A stretch of DNA of 64,000 bases from Methylorubrum rhodinum (GTDB lineage: Bacteria; Pseudomonadota; Alphaproteobacteria; Rhizobiales; Beijerinckiaceae). Below are positions 1-8,040 of this stretch, piece by piece. The position numbers were made by a program, and so were the translations under genes. Below the pieces are notes generated by a model. It was not told where the DNA came from, did no database searches, and saw only the letters and a program-made list of their open reading frames with translations. The DNA lies in NCBI RefSeq assembly GCF_014199935.1, contig NZ_JACHOP010000009.1, forward strand, positions 1 through 64,000, in the 5' to 3' direction. Position 1 is the first letter of the stretch, and each line of letters opens with the position of its first letter.

Positions 1-322
1 CTCCATGGACGGCCTCCTCGCTTGAGATCTGCAACGACCTCAATCTGGCACACACGATGCCGTCGGGGGCCGTCCACCCCATCACCCGTGATGCGGGAAG
101 CCCGGCCGAAGTCGGACCGTCGCGGCCAGTCGTGGATTGCACGCCTCCGGCGCGCCCCTTCGGGTCCGGGTTCGCCTGCGGCGCCCCGGAATGACGGCGG
201 GGGTGAGACGGCGAGCCGAAAGCCCCTCTCTCACCCGAACTTCACCGCCCCGCCTTCCCGCGGCGGCCCGCCGCACCTATCTCCCTCTCCGACAAAAGCC
301 TCGCTTCGGAGACCCTTTGCCC
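1..322. other. Upstream stretch without a recognised gene
   Basis: In one frame the first bases read seven codons to a TGA at 23-25, which could be the tail of a gene lying before the window; this cannot be tested here. The rest up to the lemA start is GC-rich. Open frames cross it only because stop codons are rare at this GC content, and their translations are Arg/Pro/Ala-rich with no family resemblance. No promoter motif stands out. Confidence 0.4.
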
Positions 323-958
323 ATGTCCGTCAGCCTCCAGCCCCCCGTGGCGCTGCGCGCGCCCGTGCTCGGCCGGATCGCCAGCGCGCTCGCCGCCCTG
401 TGGCTGGCGCTCTGCCTGTCGGGCTGCGGCGCGATCAACCGGGTGCCGAGCCTGGAGGAGCAGGCGAAGTCCTCGTGGAGCGAGGTGCAGAACCAGTACC
501 AGCGCCGGGCCGACCTGATCCCTAACCTCGTCGAGACGGTGAAGGGCTACGCCAAGCAGGAGCAGGAGACGCTGACCAAGGTGACGGAAGCCCGCGCCAA
601 GGCCACCAGCGTCCAGGTCGATGCCTCGACGGTGAGCGACCCGCAGAAGTTCAAGCAGTTCCAGGACGCGCAGAACCAGCTATCGGGCGCGCTCGGACGC
701 CTGCTCGCCTCGGTCGAAGCCTATCCGGACCTGAAGTCGAACCAGAATTTCTTGGCCTTGCAGTCCCAACTCGAAGGCACCGAGAACCGCATCGCGGTGG
801 CGCGGCGCGACTACATCCAGGCGGTCCAGGCCTACAACACCGAGATTCGCACCATCCCCGGCCGCTGGATCGCTTCGTGGTTCTACCCCGAGGCGAAGCC
901 GATGGAGACCTTCACCTCGACGCCGGGCGCGGAGCGCGCGCCGAACGTGAAGTTCTAG
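323..958 (+). CDS. lemA: LemA family lipoprotein
   Basis: A 211-residue protein with a hydrophobic N-terminus (about residues 16-34) ending in the lipobox LSGC, so Cys35 is probably lipidated and the protein membrane-anchored. The remainder is the LemA helical domain: the stretch with SSWSEVQNQYQRRADLIPNL near residues 50-70 is typical, followed by long helices and a conserved region with RRDYIQAVQAYN. The exact biochemical role of LemA proteins is not settled. An in-frame start at 137 would add 62 residues of low-complexity translation before the signal peptide, so ATG 323 is preferred. It is followed after 13 bp by two TPM-domain genes, a very common arrangement that suggests one envelope-linked operon. 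Confidence 0.9.
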   Translation: MSVSLQPPVALRAPVLGRIASALAALWLALCLSGCGAINRVPSLEEQAKSSWSEVQNQYQRRADLIPNLVETVKGYAKQEQETLTKVTEARAKATSVQVDASTVSDPQKFKQFQDAQNQLSGALGRLLASVEAYPDLKSNQNFLALQSQLEGTENRIAVARRDYIQAVQAYNTEIRTIPGRWIASWFYPEAKPMETFTSTPGAERAPNVKF

Positions 959-971
959 CGCCAGCCGCCGG

Positions 972-1751
972 GTGAGCCTTCGCGCAAAAGATCTTCTCGC
1001 CCGGCTGGTCGCGCCGCTGGCCGTGCTGCTGCTCGTCCTCGTGGGGCCGGCGATCGCCGCCGAGCCGACCCTGCCGGCACTCACCGGCCGCGTGGTCGAC
1101 GGCGCGAACATCCTCTCGCCCGAGGCGAAAGCGCGGATCGAGGGCAAGCTCAAGGCGCACGACGACAAGACCGGCGATCAGGTCGCCGTCGCCACATTGC
1201 CCTCGCTCCAGGGCCTGACGGTCGAGGACTTCGCCAACCGCCTGTTTCGGGCGTGGAAGCTGGGTCAGGCCAAGACGAACAACGGCGTCCTGCTCCTCGT
1301 GGCGCCATCTGAGCGCAAGGTCCGCATCGAGGTCGGCTACGGGCTGGAAGGCGCGCTCACCGACGCGCTCACCAAGGTCATCGTCACCACGGCGATCACG
1401 CCGCGCTTCAAGCAGGGCGACTTTTCCGGCGGCGTCGAGGCCGGCACCGATGCGATCCTGTCGATCCTGTCGGGCGATGCCGAGGAATGGCAGCGTCGCG
1501 CCCCGGTGCGCGCGGATTCGGTCGATCCGGTCACGGTCGTGTTCTGGATTCTCGTCATCGTCGTTCTGGTGATCGTCCTGGCGCGGATGAACTCCGGCGG
1601 GCGGCGCGGGCGCGGCGGCGGCATCGTCGTCATCCCCGGCTCCTCCGGCGGCTGGGGCGGCGGCTTCTCCGATGGCGGGTTTTCGGGCGGCGGCGGGTTC
1701 TCCGGCGGGGGCGGCTCGTCGGGCGGCGGGGGAGCCTCCGGTGACTGGTAG
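972..1751 (+). CDS. TPM-domain membrane protein (YgcG-like)
   Basis: 259 residues starting at GTG 972. There is a signal peptide (about 1-29, ending AIAAEP), then a TPM domain (about 35-165) with the family stretch GRVVDGANILS and the NNGVLLLVAPSERKVRIEVGYG core. A transmembrane helix follows near 188-204, then a Gly/Ser-rich tail ending GGGGASGDW. This layout matches the YgcG-type proteins encoded beside LemA, which are placed at the inner membrane with the TPM domain in the periplasm. TPM domains in plant TLP18.3 have phosphatase activity; a function here is not established. The gene overlaps the next one by 11 bp, indicating translational coupling. Confidence 0.88.
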   Translation: MSLRAKDLLARLVAPLAVLLLVLVGPAIAAEPTLPALTGRVVDGANILSPEAKARIEGKLKAHDDKTGDQVAVATLPSLQGLTVEDFANRLFRAWKLGQAKTNNGVLLLVAPSERKVRIEVGYGLEGALTDALTKVIVTTAITPRFKQGDFSGGVEAGTDAILSILSGDAEEWQRRAPVRADSVDPVTVVFWILVIVVLVIVLARMNSGGRRGRGGGIVVIPGSSGGWGGGFSDGGFSGGGGFSGGGGSSGGGGASGDW

Positions 1752-2367
1752 CGCGGGCATCCTCACCAATTCTGAGCGCGCCCGGATCGGGCAGGCGATC
1801 GGCCGGGCCGAGGCCGGCACCGCGGGCGAGATCGTCGTGCTGGTGGCTGCCCGCGCGGGGCTCTACCGCTCGCCCGCCCTGGCGCTCGCGCTGGCGGTGG
1901 CGCTCGCTCTCCCCTGGCCGCTGATCCTGCTGACGCATTTGTCCGCCGCCGAGATCGCTCTGGCCCAGGCCGGCGGCGTGCTCGTGGCGCTCGCCGCCAC
2001 GCTGAACGAGCGGGTGCGGATCGCGCTGACGCCGCGCCCCTGGCGCCACGAGCGCGCCCGCGCCGCCGCCCGCCACGAATTCGTCGCGCACGGTCTCACC
2101 GCCACGCGGGGGCGCACGGGGGTGCTGATCTATGTCGCGCTCGCCGAGCGCTATGCCGAGATCGTCGCGGATTCCGCGGTGCGCGCCCGCATCCCCGACG
2201 GCGAGTGGCGCAATGTGCTGGCCGACCTCCTCGCTGCGGCCGGGCGTGGCGAGCTGGGGCCGGGCCTCGTCGCGGCGGTGGAGCGGGTCGGCGGCGTGCT
2301 GGAGGCGGCCCTTCCCGAGGACGGCGCGGGCAACGAACTGCCCAACCGCGTCATCGTGCTGGAATGA
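1741..2367 (+). CDS. TPM-domain protein with two membrane helices
   Basis: 208 residues if started at GTG 1741, which lies inside the end of the preceding TPM gene. A longer in-frame start at 1672 would only translate the Gly-rich tail of that gene in another frame. The N-terminus has the short TPM-like stretch (RIGQAIGRAEAGTAGEIVVLV), two hydrophobic helices follow (about residues 43-62 and 70-90), and a second half contains the TPM-like core GVLIYVALAERYAEIVADSAV. This pattern is typical of the second TPM protein in lemA operons. The role is unknown but probably tied to the same envelope complex as LemA and the first TPM protein. Confidence 0.82.
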   Translation: MTGSAGILTNSERARIGQAIGRAEAGTAGEIVVLVAARAGLYRSPALALALAVALALPWPLILLTHLSAAEIALAQAGGVLVALAATLNERVRIALTPRPWRHERARAAARHEFVAHGLTATRGRTGVLIYVALAERYAEIVADSAVRARIPDGEWRNVLADLLAAAGRGELGPGLVAAVERVGGVLEAALPEDGAGNELPNRVIVLE

Positions 2368-2523
2368 GGCCGAAGGCACGCGAGGGGAAGACGCGCCTTG
2401 CCCCTTGAAGGATCGCCGCGTGTGTAGCCCCTGCAACTGGCCCTCGCGAAAAAATTAAGCCAAACAGGGCCCGTCAAGGCCGCCCGAACAAAGAACGCGG
2501 CCATCACGGAGCGAGGCGTTCAG

Positions 2524-4581
2524 ATGGGCGCGGTACAGAAACATGGGCCCTGGGCCCTGGTGGGCGCGCTCGGCGCGGCGGCGCTCGCCATCGTGGCGAC
2601 GCAGCGCGGGGAATCGATCAACGCGCTGTGGGTCGTGGTGGCCGCGGTCTGCGTCTACCTGATCGCCTACCGCTACTATTCGCTCTACATCGCCGACAAG
2701 GTGATGCGCCTCGATCCGAAGCGCGAGACCCCGGCCCACCGCCACAACGACGGCCTCGACTACGTCCCCACCAACAAGACCGTGCTGTTCGGCCACCACT
2801 TCGCGGCGATCGCGGGTGCAGGCCCCCTCGTCGGCCCGGTGCTCGCGGCGCAGATGGGCTACCTGCCCGGCATGCTGTGGATCCTGGCCGGCGTGGTGCT
2901 GGCGGGCGCGGTGCAGGACTTCATGATCCTGTTCATCTCGATGCGCCGCGACGGGCGCTCGCTCGGCGAGCTGATCCGGGCCGAACTCGGCGTCATCCCC
3001 GGCGTGATCGCGCTGTTCGGCACCTTCATGATCATGGTGATCCTGCTGGCGGTGCTGGCGATGATCGTCGTCAAGGCGCTGGCCGAGAGCCCGTGGGGCA
3101 CCTTCACGGTCGCCGCCACGATCCCGATCGCGATCCTGATGGGCCTCTACGCGCGCTACATCCGGCCGGGCAAGATCGGCGAGGTCTCGATCATCGGCTT
3201 CGTCCTGCTCATGGCCGCGATCCTCGGCGGCGGGCAGATCAACGAGCACCCGGTCTGGGGCCCGGCCTTCACCTTCACCGGCACCCAGCTCACGTGGATG
3301 CTGATCGGCTACGGCTTCGTCGCCGCGATCCTGCCGGTGTGGCTGCTGCTCGCCCCGCGCGACTACCTCTCGACCTTCCTCAAGATCGGCACCATCGTCG
3401 GGCTGGCCCTCGGCATCGTCGTCGTCGCCCCGCACATGCAGATGCCGGCGATGACGAAGTTCGTCGACGGCACCGGCCCGGTCTGGGCGGGCTCGCTGTT
3501 CCCGTTCCTGTTCATCACCATCGCCTGCGGCGCGGTCTCGGGCTTTCACGCCCTGATCTCCTCGGGCACCACGCCCAAGCTCGTCGACAACGAGATGGAC
3601 ACCCGCTTCATCGGCTACGGCGGCATGCTGATGGAGAGCTTCGTCGCGATCATGGCGCTGGTGGCCGCGAGCGTGATCGATCCGGGCGTCTACTTCACCA
3701 TGAACTCGCCCGCCGGCCTCGTCGGCACCACACCGGAGACGGCCGCCGCCGCCGTGACCAAGCTCGGCTTCCCGATCGCGCCGGAGGTGATCGCCCAGAC
3801 CGCCAAGGACGTCGGCGAGCACTCGATCATCTCGCGCGTCGGCGGCGCCCCGACGCTGGCGGTGGGCATGGCCCACATCATCTCGTCGGCCATCGGCGGC
3901 AAGGCGATGATGGCCTTCTGGTACCACTTCGCGATCCTGTTCGAGGCGCTGTTCATCCTCACCGCCGTGGATGCCGGCACGCGGGCCGGGCGCTTCATGC
4001 TGCAGGACCTGCTCGGCCTCCTGTCGCCGCGCTTCAAGGACACCTCGGCCTGGGCCCCGAGCCTGGTGGCGACCGCTCTGTGCGTGGCCGCCTGGGGCTA
4101 CTTCCTCTACCAGGGCGTGACCGACCCGCTCGGCGGCATCTACACGCTCTGGCCGCTGTTCGGCATCTCGAACCAGATGCTGGCGGCGGTGGCGCTCACG
4201 CTCGCCACGGTGGTGATCTTCAAGATGAAGCGCGAGCGCTACGCCTTCGTCACGATCATCCCGACGGTGTGGCTGTGCATCTGCACCCTCACGGCCGGCT
4301 GGCAGAAGATCTTCTCCCCCGACCCGAAGATCGGCTTCCTCAGCCACGCCGACCGCTTCTCGGCCGCCATCGCCGAAGGCAAGGTGCTGGCGCCGGCCAA
4401 AAGCATGGACGACATGCACAAGATCGTCTTCAACGACCGCGTCGATACGGTGCTCGCCGTGTTCTTCGTCTGCCTCGTCGTCGCGATCGTGGTGTTCGGC
4501 GTCATGGCCTGCCTGAAGGCCTACCGCGCCGACCGCTGGACCGCGCTCGAAGCCGATCCCAAGCTCGCCCCGGCGGAGTGA
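2524..4581 (+). CDS. cstA: Carbon starvation protein A, pyruvate/peptide transporter family
   Basis: 685 residues, close to the usual 690-720 of CstA/BtsT transporters, with roughly sixteen hydrophobic segments. The family-defining stretch HFAAIAGAGPLVGPVLAAQMGY lies near residues 91-112, and FHALISSGTTPKLV is conserved near 340. E. coli members import pyruvate (BtsT, CstA) and CstA is also linked to peptide use under carbon starvation. Only the family can be named from this sequence. The ATG at 2524 follows a purine-rich stretch (cacggagcgag). The small ybdD-type gene follows after 4 bp, the standard partner. The 156 bp upstream may hold the promoter, but no clear motif is seen. Confidence 0.95.
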   Translation: MGAVQKHGPWALVGALGAAALAIVATQRGESINALWVVVAAVCVYLIAYRYYSLYIADKVMRLDPKRETPAHRHNDGLDYVPTNKTVLFGHHFAAIAGAGPLVGPVLAAQMGYLPGMLWILAGVVLAGAVQDFMILFISMRRDGRSLGELIRAELGVIPGVIALFGTFMIMVILLAVLAMIVVKALAESPWGTFTVAATIPIAILMGLYARYIRPGKIGEVSIIGFVLLMAAILGGGQINEHPVWGPAFTFTGTQLTWMLIGYGFVAAILPVWLLLAPRDYLSTFLKIGTIVGLALGIVVVAPHMQMPAMTKFVDGTGPVWAGSLFPFLFITIACGAVSGFHALISSGTTPKLVDNEMDTRFIGYGGMLMESFVAIMALVAASVIDPGVYFTMNSPAGLVGTTPETAAAAVTKLGFPIAPEVIAQTAKDVGEHSIISRVGGAPTLAVGMAHIISSAIGGKAMMAFWYHFAILFEALFILTAVDAGTRAGRFMLQDLLGLLSPRFKDTSAWAPSLVATALCVAAWGYFLYQGVTDPLGGIYTLWPLFGISNQMLAAVALTLATVVIFKMKRERYAFVTIIPTVWLCICTLTAGWQKIFSPDPKIGFLSHADRFSAAIAEGKVLAPAKSMDDMHKIVFNDRVDTVLAVFFVCLVVAIVVFGVMACLKAYRADRWTALEADPKLAPAE

Positions 4582-4585
4582 GAGC

Positions 4586-4816
4586 ATGACCGCAATGGCC
4601 CCGGCGCAGAACTTTCGCGACCGCCTCAAGGCGTTCAACAAATGCGTCTGCGACGGGGCGCGGCTGATGGTGGGCCAGGGCGATTACGGCACCTACGTCG
4701 CCCACATCCGAAAAACCCACCCGGACCAGACGCCGATGACCGAGCGCGAGTTCTTTCGGAACCGCGAGAACGCCCGCTTCGGCGTCGGCAACAGCTCGGG
4801 CTTCCGCTGCTGCTGA
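4586..4816 (+). CDS. ybdD: YbdD/YjiX family small protein
   Basis: 76 residues without membrane segments. It carries the family pattern: an N-terminal helix with NKCVCDGARLMVGQGDYGTYV, the HPD tripeptide (HIRKTHPDQTPMT) and the terminal FFRNRENARFG...GFRCC. Proteins of this family are encoded directly after CstA/BtsT transporters and are thought to support them; no enzymatic role is known. It starts 4 bp after cstA stops and should be cotranscribed. A good intrinsic terminator follows 27 bp after its stop codon, so this pair is probably a closed transcription unit. Confidence 0.9.
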   Translation: MTAMAPAQNFRDRLKAFNKCVCDGARLMVGQGDYGTYVAHIRKTHPDQTPMTEREFFRNRENARFGVGNSSGFRCC

Positions 4817-4842
4817 GCGGAGGATACCATCACGACCCAAGA

Positions 4843-4884
4843 GGCGCCGTCATCCCCGGCTTTCGGGGAGGGCGGCGCCTTTTC
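4843..4884 (+). terminator. Intrinsic terminator after cstA-ybdD
   Basis: A two-part hairpin: outer arms GGCGCCG (4843-4849) and CGGCGCC (4873-4879), inner arms TCCCC (4853-4857) and GGGGA (4865-4869), followed directly by TTTT. It lies 27 bp past the ybdD stop codon, the expected place for factor-independent termination. Confidence 0.75.
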
Positions 4885-4945
4885 ACGTGCATGTTGCAAG
4901 CGCCCGGCTAGTCTACCGCCTAGATCGAGCCTGGGGGCGGACGGC

Positions 4946-6223
4946 ATGACTCAGCAGGACGGGCGGCTCGGCCCGACGGGAACGGTCGCCTTCGACCGCA
5001 GCGCCGCGGGGCTGACCGGCCTCGTCGTGAAGGGCTTCCTGCTCTCGCTGGTCACCTTCTCGATCTACCGCTTCTGGTACATCACCAACCTGCGGCGCTT
5101 CTTCTGGAGCCGCACGGTCGTGGCCGGCAGCCCCGCCGAGTATCTCGGCCGCGGCAAGGAGCTGTTTCTCGGCTTCCTCGTGGCGCTCGCCATCCTGGTG
5201 CCGGTCTACCTCGTCCTGTTCATCCTCGGCTTCGCGGTCCCGCGCCTCGAACCGCTCGTGCCGTTCCTGTCCGCGGTCTTCCTGTTCCTGCTCGGGCAAT
5301 ACGCGATCTTCCGCGGGCGCCGCTACCGCGCCTCGCGCACCCGCTGGCGCGGCATCCGCCTCGGCCAGGACGGATCGGCCTTCGCCTACATGGTGCGCGC
5401 GAGCCTGTGGTGGCTTCTCACGATCCTGACGCTCGGCCTCGCCTTCCCGTTCATGCGGGCCGGCCTGGAGCGCTACCGCATCGGCCACACCCTGATCGGC
5501 GAGAGCCGGCTGCGCTCCACAGCCACCGGGCGCTCGGTGCTGTGGCCCTGGCTGATGTTCTACCTGTTCGCCGTCCTGCCGATCCTCGTCAGCGGGTTCG
5601 GGCTCCTGAGCGCGGCCGGCTTCGACCTTCCGTCCGACCTGTATCTTCCCGATCCGAACGGCAAATCGAACAGCTTCGTCCTCAATCCGAAATATGCCGG
5701 CACGGCGCTGGAGTTCTTCATGGTGGCCGGCATGGCCGCCTTCGGCTTCGCGATCCTCGCGGTCGTCTGGCTGACCCCGTATTACCGCGCGCGGGAGACC
5801 CGCGCTTTCCTCGCCGCCACGCATCTCGGCGAGGCGCGCCTCGTCTCGCACCTGAAGGCGCGCCAGTTCTATTGGCCCTACATCCTCTACTTCCTCTCCA
5901 TCGTCGGCTTCTTCATCGTGGTCGGCATCGTGCTCGCGGTGATCGTGCCGCTGGTGGCCGATCCGAAGGCGAATCCGGGCATGCAGGCCGCCACCATCGC
6001 GGGCGGGGGCCTGCTCTATCTCGGCACGCTGCTGGGAGCCGCGGTGCTCTATGTCCGCGTCGTCACCTTGCGCCTATGGCGCGCGGTGGCGGACACGACC
6101 GGGATCGAGAACGTCGCTGCCTTGGAGGCGGTGCTGGCCTCCGCCCGCACGCCCGCGAGCGGCCTCAACGAGGGGCTCGCCGACGCGCTCGATGTCGGCG
6201 GCGCCCTGGAAATCGGGTTTTAG
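4946..6223 (+). CDS. DUF898 (YjgN family) multispanning membrane protein
   Basis: 425 residues with about seven hydrophobic segments. The N-terminal part shows the DUF898 pattern, with a phenylalanine/tryptophan-rich first helix (FLLSLVTFSIYRFWYITNLRRFFW) and then a soluble turn with GSPAEYLGRGKELFLGF; similar signatures recur in the second half (ARLVSHLKARQFYWPYILYF). The family is related to YjgN of E. coli and has no defined function. The next gene, a membrane-bound M48 peptidase, starts 7 bp after its stop. DUF898-M48 pairs are widespread, so the two probably work together at the inner membrane. Confidence 0.87.
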   Translation: MTQQDGRLGPTGTVAFDRSAAGLTGLVVKGFLLSLVTFSIYRFWYITNLRRFFWSRTVVAGSPAEYLGRGKELFLGFLVALAILVPVYLVLFILGFAVPRLEPLVPFLSAVFLFLLGQYAIFRGRRYRASRTRWRGIRLGQDGSAFAYMVRASLWWLLTILTLGLAFPFMRAGLERYRIGHTLIGESRLRSTATGRSVLWPWLMFYLFAVLPILVSGFGLLSAAGFDLPSDLYLPDPNGKSNSFVLNPKYAGTALEFFMVAGMAAFGFAILAVVWLTPYYRARETRAFLAATHLGEARLVSHLKARQFYWPYILYFLSIVGFFIVVGIVLAVIVPLVADPKANPGMQAATIAGGGLLYLGTLLGAAVLYVRVVTLRLWRAVADTTGIENVAALEAVLASARTPASGLNEGLADALDVGGALEIGF

Positions 6224-6229
6224 AGCCGG

Positions 6230-7330
6230 GTGAACACGCCGCCGACCGCCACCGGCCTGTACTTCGACGGGCGCAGCGCCCGCGCCCATCCGGTGCGGCT
6301 GCGCCTCGGCGAGCGGCTGGAGATCGTCGGCGAGGCCGTGCGCCTCGACTGGAGCCTGCTCGACCTGCGCGCCGCCGAGACGGCGCCGCCGCTCGCCCGG
6401 ATCGGCCACGCGGACAGTCCCGGCAGCGTCGAGTTCGAGGATGCGGCCTTTGCGGACGCACTCGCGGCCCGCTGTCCCGGCCTGCACCGGCGCGAGCGCG
6501 AGGGCGGGCTCCCACGCCTCGTGCTCTGGTCGCTCGCCGCGGGCGTCTCGGTCCTGCTCACCGCGATCTACGGCGTGCCGGCGGCGGCCGACCTGCTGGC
6601 TCCGCTGGTGCCGCGGACGGTCGAAGCGCGCCTGGGCGCGGCGGTCGAGACGCAGATCGTCGGCCTGCTGGGCGATCCCCCGCTCTGCGAGGACCCGGCG
6701 GCGACGGCCGTGCTCGACGGTCTCGTGGCGCGGCTCTCGGCCACCATGTCGCTGTCGCCGCCGCAGGTGAGCGTGCGCCGCCATTCGCTGGCCAACGCGC
6801 TGGCGCTGCCCGGCGCGCGGGTGATCATCCTGTCCGACCTCCTCGGGAAGGCCAAGAGCGCCGACGAGTTCGCCGGCATCCTCGCCCACGAGTTCGGGCA
6901 CGTCTCCGCCCGCGATCCGGTCCGCTCGGTGATCCGGGCGGGCGGCACTTCGTTCCTGCTCAGCCTCGTGCTCGGCGACCTCACCGGTTCGACCGTGCTG
7001 GTGGCTGTGGGGCAGGCCGCGATCGCCGCGGGCTACTCGCGCGACGCCGAGCGCGCGGCCGACGCGGCCTCGGTCGCGGCCGTCGACCGGGCCGGCGGCG
7101 ACGGGCGGGCGCTCGCCGCCATCCTCGAGCGCATCACCCGCGCGGAGGACGAGAAGCCCGGCGGCCTCACCGGCTTCCTGCGCTCGCACCCCTACACCGC
7201 CGAGCGCGCGGCCACGATCCGGGCGACCCCCGGCAAGACGGGCGAGGCCTCGCTCCTGAGCGAGGCGGACTGGCAGACGCTGCGCGCCATCTGCGGCGCC
7301 GGGGACGGGCAGGACGGGAAGACGAAGTAG
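6230..7330 (+). CDS. M48 family membrane-associated zinc metallopeptidase
   Basis: 366 residues starting at GTG 6230. An N-terminal domain of about 80 residues resembles the one found in many M48 proteins paired with DUF898. A transmembrane helix follows (about 96-116), then the peptidase domain with the zinc-binding motif H220-EFG-H224 (within LAHEFGHVSARDP). The third ligand is probably a Glu in the stretch RDAERAADAASV. A short C-terminal part (SHPYTAERAATI) is also typical. Related enzymes (HtpX, Oma1, BepA) act in membrane or periplasmic protein quality control; the substrate here is unknown. It is cotranscribed with the DUF898 gene. Confidence 0.88.
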   Translation: MNTPPTATGLYFDGRSARAHPVRLRLGERLEIVGEAVRLDWSLLDLRAAETAPPLARIGHADSPGSVEFEDAAFADALAARCPGLHRREREGGLPRLVLWSLAAGVSVLLTAIYGVPAAADLLAPLVPRTVEARLGAAVETQIVGLLGDPPLCEDPAATAVLDGLVARLSATMSLSPPQVSVRRHSLANALALPGARVIILSDLLGKAKSADEFAGILAHEFGHVSARDPVRSVIRAGGTSFLLSLVLGDLTGSTVLVAVGQAAIAAGYSRDAERAADAASVAAVDRAGGDGRALAAILERITRAEDEKPGGLTGFLRSHPYTAERAATIRATPGKTGEASLLSEADWQTLRAICGAGDGQDGKTK

Positions 7331-7553
7331 GGTTCGGTGCGAACGATGGACGGCGATCTCAAGTGTCGGAGGGGCATAGGCTGCCGGGTATCGCTGCGAA
7401 TGCGACAGTTTTAACGATCTCGTTTTTCAAGATTTAAATCCAAAAACCAAAATTGTTTATATTTCATCTGTTGTGGGCGCGCCTTTAACACTCTCGACTC
7501 GCAAATTAAAACTTCGAGTGGCCGCCCACGCCCTCTCTATCCCAAGGGCAAAG

Positions 7554-7970
7554 ATGAAAATATTCATGATCATTTCGGCTCTCATGATTGGCTTGATCGC
7601 CATCGTTCCGTGGACGCGATCGGTTCCGTCGGCGAGCGGTGCCATCCAGTACGCACTCGGCACTGAGCCAGCGACCTTCATCGAAAGAACGAAGGGCGGC
7701 GAGCAGATCGTTCACAAATTTCTGCACGCAAGCATTCAGGTGCCCGTGACCGACGAAGTGCCGAAGCTGGAACATCTTGCCCGCCAGATGATGGATCATT
7801 CCATCAAGTCAGAGGCTGAAAAACAAGGCCTCGATATGGTTTGGCTGACGTTCCATCGCCTCGACAAGCCCAATGAAATTCAAGAAAAAGTAAAAACTTA
7901 TCGCGTGATATATACACGACGGGATGGAAATTGGTCCCGCCTCGAACGAGCCAAAGAAAAGGGTGCGTGA
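7554..7970 (+). CDS. Orphan protein with N-terminal membrane anchor or signal, atypical composition
   Basis: 138 residues from ATG 7554; an in-frame start at 7473 would add 27 residues ahead of the hydrophobic segment and looks less likely. Residues 1-20 (MKIFMIISALMIGLIAIVPW) form a signal peptide or membrane anchor. The rest is a soluble domain with many Lys/Glu and no family I recognise; part of it (MVWLTFHRLDKPNEIQEKVKTYRVIYTRRDGNW) reads like a beta-strand pair. Both the gene and the 200 bp before it are much richer in A+T than their neighbours, which suggests acquisition by transfer. The closest neighbours are unrelated. Confidence 0.6.
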   Translation: MKIFMIISALMIGLIAIVPWTRSVPSASGAIQYALGTEPATFIERTKGGEQIVHKFLHASIQVPVTDEVPKLEHLARQMMDHSIKSEAEKQGLDMVWLTFHRLDKPNEIQEKVKTYRVIYTRRDGNWSRLERAKEKGA

Positions 7971-8040
7971 AACTCAACGGCCTGCACGCGATCGCCCTCG
8001 CCCTTGCGAAACCCGCCGCGCCCGACCCGAGACGGCTGCC

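Noticed and set aside
137-322. Longer start of the LemA gene at 137
   Set aside because: It would place 62 low-complexity residues before a clear lipoprotein signal, which would prevent export.
2455-4641. 728-codon open frame on the minus strand opposite cstA
   Set aside because: His/Asp/Arg-rich translation with no family resemblance, in the antisense frame of an evident transporter gene; GC-rich codon bias makes long antisense frames likely.
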